From NCBI RefSeq assembly GCF_009727955.1, contig NZ_WOBR01000018.1, positions 1 through 47,258 on the forward strand: a DNA stretch of 47,258 nucleotides. The letters are read 5' to 3'. This document shows positions 35,483-44,299 of this stretch, piece by piece (the first letter of the stretch is position 1; each line of letters starts with the position of its first letter). The notes under the pieces are model-generated. The model made no database searches, was not told where the DNA came from, and saw only the letters and a list, made by a program, of their open reading frames with translations. This DNA comes from Aliivibrio fischeri (GTDB lineage Bacteria > Pseudomonadota > Gammaproteobacteria > Enterobacterales > Vibrionaceae). The position numbers and the translations under genes were made by a program.

Positions 35483-36712
35483 CTATTTCACACTAACAAA
35501 CTCAGGATAAGCATCGATACCACAATCATGTACATCCATACCTTCAAGCTCCTCTTCCTCAGTTACTCGAATACCAATGGTTGCTTTCAGCACTGCCCAC
35601 ACAGCTAAACTTGCACCAAATACCCATGTAAAAATCACGACCGCGCCAAGTAATTGAGATCCAAATGTGGCATCAGAATTACTTAAAGGAACCACCATTA
35701 AACCAAAGAAGCCACACACACCATGAACAGAAATAGCACCTACAGGATCATCAATTTTAATTTTATCAAAACCAACAATACTAAATACAACCAGTGCTCC
35801 AGCTACTGCACCAATACTTACAGCTGCTAATGGTGATGGCGATAACGGATCTGCTGTTATAGCGACTAAGCCTGCTAATGCTCCATTTAATACCATAGTT
35901 AAATCAGCTTTACCCCATGTGCTCTTACATACAAATAGTGCCGTAATTGCACCAGCCGCCGCCGCTGCATTTGTATTCAAAAAGATCTGACCAACCGCAG
36001 TTGCATTCTCAAAATCAGAAACCATTAACTGAGAGCCGCCATTAAAACCAAACCAACCAAACCATAAGATAAAAGTCCCCAGTGTAGCTAAGGGCATATT
36101 TGAACCAGGAATTGGATATATTTGACCTTTCTTACCGTACTTACCTTTGCGAGCCCCTAGTAATAGAACCCCAGCAAGCGCAGCAGATGCACCAGCCATA
36201 TGAACGATACCAGAGCCAGCAAAGTCACTGAATCCTGCTTCTGATAGGAAGCCACCACCCCATGTCCAATACCCCTCCATTGGATAAATAAAAGCAGTTA
36301 AAATCACTGAAAAGATAAGGAATGACCATAACTTCATACGCTCTGCAACAGCTCCTGAAACCACTGACATCGCTGTGGCAACAAACACCACTTGAAAGAA
36401 AAAATCTGATTCTAATGAATGATCTGCACCTTCAGCCTGTGTACCGATTAAGGTTCCTATAGAAGGTAAAAAACCACCAGAACCGTTATCAACATACATA
36501 ATGTTATAACCAACCACTAAATACGTTGTACAAGCGATGGCATATAAACAAATATTTTTAGTTAGAATCTCTGTTGTATTTTTTGAACGAACTAAACCTG
36601 CTTCTAGCATGGCAAAGCCTGCTGCCATCCACATAACTAATGCACCTGACATCAAAAAGAAGAAGGTATCTAACGCATAACGAAGTTCTGATACTGTTGT
36701 TGAAAGTTCCAT
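35483..36712 (-). CDS. amtB: ammonium transporter AmtB
   Basis: A 409-aa trimeric ammonium channel with 11 helices. The pore twin histidines are His171 (VHMAGASAA) and His330 (SVHGVCGFFG). The family signature is DFAGSGIVHMAG. The N-terminus begins directly with the first helix (about 14-35), without the long cleaved signal peptide of E. coli AmtB. GAGGA precedes the ATG, 17 nt after the glnK stop. GlnK gates the channel from the cytoplasm, explaining the gene pairing. Confidence 0.95.
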   Translation of the reverse strand: MELSTTVSELRYALDTFFFLMSGALVMWMAAGFAMLEAGLVRSKNTTEILTKNICLYAIACTTYLVVGYNIMYVDNGSGGFLPSIGTLIGTQAEGADHSLESDFFFQVVFVATAMSVVSGAVAERMKLWSFLIFSVILTAFIYPMEGYWTWGGGFLSEAGFSDFAGSGIVHMAGASAALAGVLLLGARKGKYGKKGQIYPIPGSNMPLATLGTFILWFGWFGFNGGSQLMVSDFENATAVGQIFLNTNAAAAAGAITALFVCKSTWGKADLTMVLNGALAGLVAITADPLSPSPLAAVSIGAVAGALVVFSIVGFDKIKIDDPVGAISVHGVCGFFGLMVVPLSNSDATFGSQLLGAVVIFTWVFGASLAVWAVLKATIGIRVTEEEELEGMDVHDCGIDAYPEFVSVK

Positions 36713-36729
36713 AATATTGTCCTCTATCC

Positions 36730-37071
<342 letters not shown>

Positions 37072-37110
37072 TCAATCCCTTGAATTTATTTGTTACTTAT
37101 TCTTAACAAT

Positions 37111-37126
37111 TCAATCAGTATGCCAA
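37111..37126 (-). promoter_or_regulatory. sigma-54-like promoter of glnK-amtB
   Basis: Minus-strand TTGGCATACTGATTGA against the consensus TTGGCACGNNNNTTGC: the -24 GG and -12 blocks have the right spacing, but the -12 dinucleotide is GA rather than GC. It would give a start about 31 nt before the glnK ATG. No clear NtrC dyad was found upstream. Confidence 0.55.
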
Positions 37127-37174
37127 TATTAAAAATAATTATTATTCAAAGAGATAGAAGTAAGCAGGGTAAAA

Positions 37175-37210
37175 AAACAAAAAAGGCCGCACTAATATAG
37201 TGCAGCCTTT
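37175..37210 (-). terminator. intrinsic terminator after yacL
   Basis: 13-bp stem on the minus strand, AAAGGCTGCACTA/TAGTGCGGCCTTT, with one mismatch and loop TAT (37182-37210), then TTTTTTGTTTTTTT. Confidence 0.85.
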
Positions 37211-37230
37211 CCCTATCAATGAGCATTAGA

Positions 37231-37599
37231 TTAAAAACGATTAATAAATGCTTCCCAACTTTGAAGCATGATTTCAAAATCTTCTAATCCACATACTGAT
37301 ATACATTCATCATCATACATATGAATGTCTTCTTCGAACTCTTCATCAGATTGTTCAAACAATGCGTTCTCTTGAACAATGACTTCTTGATCACTCAATA
37401 CTAATGTCATCACCTTGCCTGATAATGTCCACTCATCCTGTGTATTTTTAATTAAAGCAATTTGCTTATATATTTCTGCGAGTAAATCCGTATTTTTCGC
37501 TACATCTTCAACTAACCAACGTCCCATGGCTTCATGCCCCATAGAAAAATTCGCATGGTATGTACCCTCAAGGGTATTTTTCTTAAATTCGTAATCCAT
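37231..37599 (-). CDS. yacL: YacL (UPF0231) family protein
   Basis: A 122-aa small acidic cytoplasmic protein of unknown function, recognisable as E. coli YacL by MDYEF at the start, the SMGHEAMGRW motif (about 18-27), an acidic EEDIHMYDDECIS stretch and CGLEDF near the C-terminus. I set the start at the ATG at 37599 (AGGA 8 nt upstream), matching the family N-terminus; a TTG at 37614 would add five residues. In E. coli and in V. cholerae (from memory) yacL lies directly after acnB; here a 3.7-kb plus-strand cassette separates them. Confidence 0.88.
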   Translation of the reverse strand: MDYEFKKNTLEGTYHANFSMGHEAMGRWLVEDVAKNTDLLAEIYKQIALIKNTQDEWTLSGKVMTLVLSDQEVIVQENALFEQSDEEFEEDIHMYDDECISVCGLEDFEIMLQSWEAFINRF

Positions 37600-37742
37600 C
37601 GGATATCCTAACAATTATATCGGCGTTAACTCACACGTTTTGGATCAAAGGCAATGCCGTTCTCTTTTACTCCAGTATAATCTTATCCCTATTTTTTTTA
37701 TAGCTAACTCCCTCCTTTCTTAATAGCTAAAAAGGTTTAAAG

Positions 37743-38888
37743 ATGCAGTTAACCACAATGATCGCCAAACAAATTGTTGAGCGTTCAATGAAAATTATCA
37801 AGCACTCTGTCAATGTGATGGATGAGTATGGTGTGATTATTGGTTCAGGAGATCCATCAAGATTAAACTGTCGCCATGAGGGGGCGATACTTGCTATTAA
37901 TGAAAATCGAGAAGTTGAAATCGATTACTCTACAGCCCAACAATTACGTGGTGTAAAGGCTGGAATTAACTTACCCATTGTGTTTCAAAATAAGGTTATT
38001 GGGGTTGTTGGTATTTCAGGAAAACCTTCAGAGATCCAGCAATACGGTGAGTTAGTAAAAATGACCGCTGAACTTATCATTGAGCAAGCCGCTTTAATGA
38101 CTGAAATTCAATGGTCTAAACGTCACAAAGAAGAATTAGTTCTACAATTAATTCAACCATCAGACTTAAATACACAGCAACTTTATTCTATTGCTGAACG
38201 ACTAGAGCTCGATCTTAATCAACCACGAATCGCAACCATCATTAAGGTAGATTCTTTTAATGGTGAAAACCTTTCTCTCAGTCATCTTCAAAAATTAGTT
38301 CATTTATTAGAATATCCAGAGCGCGATAATTTAGTGGCAATCAGCTCCGTGACCTTAAACGAAGTTGTGGTATTAAAACCAATTACATTAACGGATACCG
38401 GATGGAATAGAAGCCATGAAGAAAAAAGGATCCGCCAATTATTTCAACGCATCTCTCACGATGAAAAATTCACAATAAAAATAGCGCTGGGGGATTACTT
38501 TCCAAATCTCGAAGGGTTAGCACAATCTTACATGACAGCAAAAGCGACCATGAGTACAGCTAATACTAAACATCGCATTTTATTTTTCCAAGATAACAAG
38601 CTACCCGTTTTAATTAATGGACTAAAATCCGATACTTGGCGCATGGAGCAATTAAAGCAACCTATCGTTAATCTTCAAAAATCAGATCCTAAAGGGATAT
38701 TACTCAAAACCCTTAAAGCCTTTTTTAATCATAATTGTGATTCAGCTCAAACCTGTAAATCATTACATATTCATCGGAATACTCTTCGCTACAGGCTGGA
38801 TAAAATAAACAAAGAAACAAGCTTAGATATCAATAAGATAAATGATTCTACCTATTTATACCTTGCTTCATTAATGAGTAATAAATAA
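37743..38888 (+). CDS. CdaR-family sugar-diacid/glycerate regulator
   Basis: A 381-aa transcription factor. The N-terminal putative sugar-diacid recognition domain covers about 1-135, beginning with LTTMIAKQIVERSM and GVIIGSGDPSR as in CdaR/SdaR. A GGDEF-like middle region follows, and a PucR-type HTH at about 325-378 (SAQTCKSLHIHRNTLRYRLDKI). E. coli CdaR activates glucarate, galactarate and glycerate genes. Here it sits upstream of a permease and a glycerate kinase, so glycerate is the likely inducer (inference). A TATAAT -10 lies at 37676-37681; the start is divergent from yacL. Confidence 0.85.
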   Translation: MQLTTMIAKQIVERSMKIIKHSVNVMDEYGVIIGSGDPSRLNCRHEGAILAINENREVEIDYSTAQQLRGVKAGINLPIVFQNKVIGVVGISGKPSEIQQYGELVKMTAELIIEQAALMTEIQWSKRHKEELVLQLIQPSDLNTQQLYSIAERLELDLNQPRIATIIKVDSFNGENLSLSHLQKLVHLLEYPERDNLVAISSVTLNEVVVLKPITLTDTGWNRSHEEKRIRQLFQRISHDEKFTIKIALGDYFPNLEGLAQSYMTAKATMSTANTKHRILFFQDNKLPVLINGLKSDTWRMEQLKQPIVNLQKSDPKGILLKTLKAFFNHNCDSAQTCKSLHIHRNTLRYRLDKINKETSLDINKINDSTYLYLASLMSNK

Positions 38889-38896
38889 CACTCATT

Positions 38897-38912
38897 TTGT
38901 GCAATTGCACAA
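38897..38912. promoter_or_regulatory. 16-bp perfect palindrome upstream of gntP-type gene
   Basis: TTGTGCAATTGCACAA lies 8 nt after the regulator stop and about 104 nt before the permease start. It is not a CRP site (half-sites only 4 nt apart). The best candidate ligand is the CdaR-type protein encoded just upstream. A second, weaker repeat (AACG-ATA-ACGTT) follows near 38965-38982. Confidence 0.5.
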
Positions 38913-39015
38913 TAATTTAAATATTTAACCCATGAAATTTGGGCATTCGACTAAAGCATATTGATAACGATAACGTTAGATTACCGACATCTTAATTATT
39001 AAATGGAACGTTAAT

Positions 39016-40281
39016 ATGATCGAAGTATCTACCTTAGGCGCTATTTCAGCGCTCGTTGTTGCTATCGCCCTCATCCTTAAAAAGGTCCCGCCTGCTTATG
39101 GCATGATAATAGGTGCTTTAATTGGTGGTATTGTCGGTGGCGTTTCATTAACAGATACAGTTAACTTGATGATCGGTGGTGCTCAAGGAATTGTTACCGC
39201 TGTTTTACGAATTCTTGCTGCTGGTGTTCTTGCTGGTGTATTAATTGAATCAGGTGCCGCAACCTCTATTGCAGAAACCATAGTAAAAAAAGTAGGCGAA
39301 ACCAGAGCACTGTTAGCATTAGCAGTTGCAACTATGATCTTAACGGCTGTGGGTGTTTTCGTAGACGTTGCTGTAATTACTGTTGCACCTATTGCACTTG
39401 CGATTGCTCAGCGTGCTGACCTATCTAAAATGGCTATCTTATTAGCTATGGTTGGCGGCGGTAAAGCTGGTAACGTAATGTCGCCTAACCCAAATGCGAT
39501 TGCGGCAGCCGATGCTTTTAATGTGCCTTTAACTTCAGTGATGGCAGCTGGTGTTATTCCTGGATTATTTGGGTTAGTCTTTGCTTATTTCATCGCTAAA
39601 AAACTCGTTAATAAAGGCAGCAAAGTCCAAGCTCATGAAGTAGTTTCTGTTGATCATTCTCGCCTACCTAGTTTTACGACTTCTATCGTGGCTCCTCTTG
39701 TTGCTATCAGTCTTTTAGCCCTGCGCCCAATAGCAGGTATTAATGTCGATCCTCTCATTGCACTTCCTTTAGGTGGCCTACTAGGTGCTGTTGCAATGGG
39801 ACGCTTTAGAGATACCAATCATTTTGCAGTATCAGGTTTAACTCGTATGGCACCCGTTGCAGTGATGTTACTTGGTACAGGTACATTAGCCGGCATCATT
39901 GCAAACTCTGGATTAAAATCAGGTCTTATCGATATTTTAACGGCTTCTGGTCTTCCATCTTATCTACTTGCTCCGATTTCCGGTGCAATGATGTCTCTAG
40001 CAACAGCATCAACAACCGCAGGTACAGCCGTTGCTGCGAGTGTATTTAGTCACACAATTTTAGAGCTTGGTGTTCCCGCACTTGCCGGTGCAGCAATGAT
40101 TCATGCTGGTGCTACCGTATTAGATCACATGCCGCATGGTAGTTTCTTCCATGCAACTGGTGGCGCTGTACACATGGATATTAAAGAACGTTTAAAACTT
40201 ATCCCATACGAATCAGCGGTTGGTCTCATGATCGCAACTGTTTCAACTCTCATCTTTGGCGTCTTCGGTTTATTTGTTTAA
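39016..40281 (+). CDS. GntP-family permease (probable glycerate transporter)
   Basis: A 421-aa inner-membrane symporter of the gluconate:H+ (GntP) family, with about 11-12 hydrophobic segments from residue 5 to the C-terminus and the family-typical ...GGGKAGNVMSPNPNAIAAADAF (about 150-170) and LDHMPHGSFFHATGG (about 370-384) regions. GntP members carry gluconate, fructuronate or other hydroxy acids. With a CdaR regulator and glycerate kinase either side, D-glycerate is the most likely substrate, but this is contextual. It ends 12 nt before the kinase gene. Confidence 0.87.
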   Translation: MIEVSTLGAISALVVAIALILKKVPPAYGMIIGALIGGIVGGVSLTDTVNLMIGGAQGIVTAVLRILAAGVLAGVLIESGAATSIAETIVKKVGETRALLALAVATMILTAVGVFVDVAVITVAPIALAIAQRADLSKMAILLAMVGGGKAGNVMSPNPNAIAAADAFNVPLTSVMAAGVIPGLFGLVFAYFIAKKLVNKGSKVQAHEVVSVDHSRLPSFTTSIVAPLVAISLLALRPIAGINVDPLIALPLGGLLGAVAMGRFRDTNHFAVSGLTRMAPVAVMLLGTGTLAGIIANSGLKSGLIDILTASGLPSYLLAPISGAMMSLATASTTAGTAVAASVFSHTILELGVPALAGAAMIHAGATVLDHMPHGSFFHATGGAVHMDIKERLKLIPYESAVGLMIATVSTLIFGVFGLFV

Positions 40282-40293
40282 TAAGGCTATATT

Positions 40294-41424
40294 ATGAAAA
40301 TCGTTATTGCTCCTGACTCTTATAAAGAAAGTTTAACAGCGATGGAAGTCGCTACGGCCATTGAAGCTGGATTTAAACAAGTATTACCTCATGCTGAATA
40401 CATAAAGTTACCTATGGCCGATGGTGGCGAAGGTACGGTTCAATCACTGATTGATGCCACTGGAGGCTCTATTATCGAGCACACAGTGACAGCGCCTCTT
40501 GGTGAACAAGTTACCGGTTTTTATGGATTATTTGGCGATGGACAAACGGCCATTATCGAAATGGCAGCAGCATCAGGTTTACATCTTGTTGACCCAAGTT
40601 TACGTAACCCTCTAAATACCACCACTTATGGTACTGGCGAGCTAATCAAAGCCGCACTCGATAAAGGCGTAAAACACATAATTGTAGGTATTGGTGGCAG
40701 TGCTACGAATGATGGCGGGATCGGTATGGCCCAAGCGCTTGGTATTAAGTTACTGGATCAAGATGGTAACGATCTTGTTTTTGGTGGCGGTTCATTAGCA
40801 CAGCTTGCAACGATCGATACATCAAATAAAGATCCTCGTCTTGACAAAATTACACTTGAAGTTGCATGCGATGTTGATAACCCACTGTGTGGACCTAAAG
40901 GTGCCTCTTTCGTATTTGGCCCACAAAAAGGGGCAACTCCTGAGATGGTTAGCACGTTAGATAACAACCTAAACCATTATGCCGATATAATGAAAGCTCA
41001 ACTTGGTAAAGACGTAAAAGATACAGCCGGAGCTGGCGCTGCTGGTGGGCTTGGTGCAGCCTTACTTGGTTTATTTAATGCAACCCTGCGCCCTGGTATA
41101 GAAATCGTAATGGATGCCGTAAACCTATCAGATGTAGTATCGAGCGCCGATCTTGTTATCACAGGAGAAGGTCGAATCGATAGCCAAACTATTCATGGAA
41201 AAACACCGATTGGCGTAGCAAGAACAGCGAAAAAATTTGATTTACCTGTTATTGGTATTGCTGGTTGTTTATCTGATGATTGTGCAATTGTTCATGAGTA
41301 TGGTATTGATGCGGTATTTAGTGTTGTACCTCGCTCAGTTTCTCTTGAGCTTGCATTAAAAGAGGCCGCTATTAACGTAGAAAATACCGCTCGTAATGTT
41401 GCAGCAATATATTCAATGAAATAG
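40294..41424 (+). CDS. glycerate kinase (GarK/GlxK family)
   Basis: A 376-aa class I glycerate kinase converting D-glycerate to 2-phosphoglycerate. Recognisable stretches are the N-terminus IAPDSYKESLTA (about 4-15), MADGGEGT (about 44-51), GIGGSATNDGGIGMAQALG (about 132-150) and TGEGRIDSQT (about 289-298). Length equals that of E. coli GarK/GlxK (about 380). It is the last gene of the cdaR-gntP-kinase cassette and ends at a shared terminator. Confidence 0.93.
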   Translation: MKIVIAPDSYKESLTAMEVATAIEAGFKQVLPHAEYIKLPMADGGEGTVQSLIDATGGSIIEHTVTAPLGEQVTGFYGLFGDGQTAIIEMAAASGLHLVDPSLRNPLNTTTYGTGELIKAALDKGVKHIIVGIGGSATNDGGIGMAQALGIKLLDQDGNDLVFGGGSLAQLATIDTSNKDPRLDKITLEVACDVDNPLCGPKGASFVFGPQKGATPEMVSTLDNNLNHYADIMKAQLGKDVKDTAGAGAAGGLGAALLGLFNATLRPGIEIVMDAVNLSDVVSSADLVITGEGRIDSQTIHGKTPIGVARTAKKFDLPVIGIAGCLSDDCAIVHEYGIDAVFSVVPRSVSLELALKEAAINVENTARNVAAIYSMK

Positions 41425-41447
41425 GTAAGCATCCAGCCCTATAAATA

Positions 41448-41473
41448 AAAAAGCAGCCAATTGGCTGCTTTTT
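41448..41473. terminator. bidirectional intrinsic terminator
   Basis: A perfect 26-bp palindrome: five A, GCAGCCAATTGGCTGC, five T. It works for the glycerate kinase gene (+) and acnB (-) alike. Confidence 0.85.
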
Positions 41474-41491
41474 GTATTTATGAAGATAAGG

Positions 41492-44080
41492 TTAAGCAGG
41501 TTCTTGGAAAATAACCGTATCCGCTTTCTCTGTATATGCTCCCATCTTATGGAAATTCAGGTAACGATAGGTATCCGCTGCGGTTGCATTAATCTTATCT
41601 GCGTACTCTAGGTACTCTTCCTTAGTTGGAATACGACCAAGAATCGCACCAACAGCCGAAAGTTCAGCAGATGCTAGGTAAACATTAGCACCAGTACCTA
41701 AACGGTTAGGGAAGTTACGAGTAGACGTAGACATAACAGTCGACTTGTCTGCAACACGTGCTTGGTTACCCATACACAATGAGCACCCCGGAGTTTCAAT
41801 ACGTACTCCAGCACGACCAAAGATCCCATAATACCCTTCTTCAGTCAGTTGATCTTTATCCATCTTAGTTGGCGGAGCCACCCATAGACGAGTACTTAGA
41901 GAACCGTTAAATTCTTCAAGCATCTTACCAGCTGCACGGAAGTGACCGATGTTAGTCATACAAGAACCGATGAATACTTCTTGAATCTCTGTACCTTGAA
42001 CGTCAGAAAGAAGACGAGCATCATCTGGATCATTTGGTGCACATAGGATTGGCTGATCGATGTCGGCAAGGTCAATTTCGATAACGTGAGCGTATTCAGC
42101 ATCAGAATCAGCAGACAGTAATTCAGGGTTAGCTAACCACTCTTCCATTGCTGTAATACGACGCTCGATCGTACGAACATCACCGTAACCTTCAGCAATC
42201 ATCCACTTAAGCATAACGATGTTTGAATTCAGGTATTCTTCGATAGACTCTTGAGACAGTTTAACTGTACAACCTGCTGCTGAACGCTCAGCTGATGCAT
42301 CAGAAAGCTCAAATGCTTGCTCAACAGATAAATGTTCAACACCTTCAATTTCTAGTACTCGACCAGAGAATTCGTTGATCTTACCTGCTTTCTCTACCGT
42401 TAGTAGGCCTTGCTTGATGCCGTATAACGGAATCGCATGTACTAAATCACGTAACGTAATGCCTGGCTGCATCTCACCTTTAAAACGAACCAAAATAGAT
42501 TCAGGCATATCAAGAGGCATAACACCTGTTGCTGCCGCAAATGCGACTAGACCAGACCCAGCAGGGAACGAAATACCTAAAGGGAAACGAGTATGCGAGT
42601 CACCACCTGTACCTACAGTATCAGGTAGAAGCATACGGTTTAACCATGAATGGATAACACCATCGCCCGGACGTAGTGAAACACCTGCACGGTTCATGAT
42701 GAAATCAGGTAGTGTGTGATGGGTGTTTACATCAACTGGTTTCGGATATGCTGATGTGTGACAGAAAGATTGCATCACTAAGTCAGCAGAGAAGCCAAGA
42801 CATGCAAGATCTTTAAGCTCATCACGCGTCATAGGACCTGTCGTATCCTGAGAACCCACCGTTGTCATCTTAGGCTCACAGTATTGACCAGCACGAACGC
42901 CTTCAACACCACATGCTTTACCAACCATCTTCTGAGCTAATGTATAACCTTTATCAGATGCGGATGGATCAATTGGCTTAGCGAATAGATCCGTCTCTTC
43001 TAGACCAAGAGAAGTACGCGCTCGACTTGTTAACCCACGACCAATAATCAGTGGAATACGGCCTCCAGCACGAACTTCATCAAGTAATACTTTCCCTAGT
43101 TTAAAACTAGAAATCTCTTCATTATTTTTACGAACAACACCTTCATAAGGGAAAATATCAATAATATCTCCCATATTCATGTTTTGAACATCAAGCTCAA
43201 TCGGTAGTGCGCCAGAATCTTCCATCGTATTATAGAAAATTGGAGCGATCTTACCGCCTAAACAAACACCACCAGTGCGTTTATTTGGCACGAATGGGAT
43301 ATCTTCTCCCATAAACCAAAGCACTGAATTTGTTGCGGATTTACGAGAAGAACCTGTACCAACAACATCACCAACGTAAGCCAGTGGAATGCCATCTTTT
43401 TGCATTTCTTCAATTTGATTGATTGGACCAACGCTACCCTGTTCATCAGGAGTAATGCCATCACGTTCCATTTTTAACATCGCTTTTGCGTGTACGGGAA
43501 TGTCTGGACGCGACCATGCATCAGGTGCAGGAGATAGATCATCGGTGTTTGTTTCACCTGTAACCTTAAATACTTTAACGGTAATTTTTTCTGCAACTTT
43601 TTCTTTTGATGTAAACCATTCAGCATCCGCCCATGATTGGAGTACTTGCTGCGCAGAAACATTACCTGCTTTTGCTTTTTCTTCTACATCATAAAAAGCA
43701 TCAAACATCAAAAGCGTATGCGATAGTGCTTTAACTGCAATAGGTGCAAGTTCAGCATCATCTAATAAAGAGACAAGAGGTTCTATATTATAACCCCCTT
43801 GCATTGTACCAAGTAGTTCTGCTGCTTTTTCTTTACTAACAAGTGGAGAAGATACTTCGCCTTTAGTGATTGCAGTCAAGAAGCCCGCCTTAACATAAGC
43901 CGCTTCATCAACACCCGGGGGAATACGATTTTCTAGTAAATCAAGAATGACTTCTTCTTCACCTTGTGGCGGATTTTTAACTAATTCAACTAATGCTGCT
44001 ACTTGCTCAGCATCCAGTGGTCTTGGGACCACACCTTCTGAAGCACGTTCTTCGACGTGTTTACGATAAGCTTCAAGCAC
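41492..44080 (-). CDS. acnB: aconitate hydratase B
   Basis: An 862-aa TCA-cycle enzyme interconverting citrate and isocitrate; also acts on 2-methylcitrate in relatives and binds RNA as the apo-form. It has the AcnB domain order: HEAT-like N-terminal domain (about 1-160), swivel domain, then the catalytic core. The [4Fe-4S] ligands are Cys707 (GSCMTN), Cys766 and Cys769 ([10 protein letters not shown]), each offset by three from E. coli AcnB. The start is GTG at 44080 with GAGGA 8 nt upstream, giving the conserved MLEAYRKH. About 220 nt of non-coding DNA lies upstream, with no further gene seen. Confidence 0.97.
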   Translation of the reverse strand: MLEAYRKHVEERASEGVVPRPLDAEQVAALVELVKNPPQGEEEVILDLLENRIPPGVDEAAYVKAGFLTAITKGEVSSPLVSKEKAAELLGTMQGGYNIEPLVSLLDDAELAPIAVKALSHTLLMFDAFYDVEEKAKAGNVSAQQVLQSWADAEWFTSKEKVAEKITVKVFKVTGETNTDDLSPAPDAWSRPDIPVHAKAMLKMERDGITPDEQGSVGPINQIEEMQKDGIPLAYVGDVVGTGSSRKSATNSVLWFMGEDIPFVPNKRTGGVCLGGKIAPIFYNTMEDSGALPIELDVQNMNMGDIIDIFPYEGVVRKNNEEISSFKLGKVLLDEVRAGGRIPLIIGRGLTSRARTSLGLEETDLFAKPIDPSASDKGYTLAQKMVGKACGVEGVRAGQYCEPKMTTVGSQDTTGPMTRDELKDLACLGFSADLVMQSFCHTSAYPKPVDVNTHHTLPDFIMNRAGVSLRPGDGVIHSWLNRMLLPDTVGTGGDSHTRFPLGISFPAGSGLVAFAAATGVMPLDMPESILVRFKGEMQPGITLRDLVHAIPLYGIKQGLLTVEKAGKINEFSGRVLEIEGVEHLSVEQAFELSDASAERSAAGCTVKLSQESIEEYLNSNIVMLKWMIAEGYGDVRTIERRITAMEEWLANPELLSADSDAEYAHVIEIDLADIDQPILCAPNDPDDARLLSDVQGTEIQEVFIGSCMTNIGHFRAAGKMLEEFNGSLSTRLWVAPPTKMDKDQLTEEGYYGIFGRAGVRIETPGCSLCMGNQARVADKSTVMSTSTRNFPNRLGTGANVYLASAELSAVGAILGRIPTKEEYLEYADKINATAADTYRYLNFHKMGAYTEKADTVIFQEPA

Positions 44081-44299
44081 GACTTAATTCCTCACATTTT
44101 GGCCAACTTTTGATAAGTTAGCATCCTTGGAAACGATTCAGTTTATATCCGTTAACTTTTTAATTCTGTTATAAATCTCAATAAAACAAGAGAATATGTA
44201 TCGGCATAGACTAAATTTGTGGCGAGATGATATCAAATTTAACTTAAAATTAAAATCTACCCACAACAAACAACATACGACTTATGGCGCACTTTTGAA

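Noticed and set aside
38897-38912. CRP site upstream of the GntP-type gene
   Set aside because: The half-sites TGTGC/GCACA are 4 nt apart rather than 6 and lack the TGTGA core.
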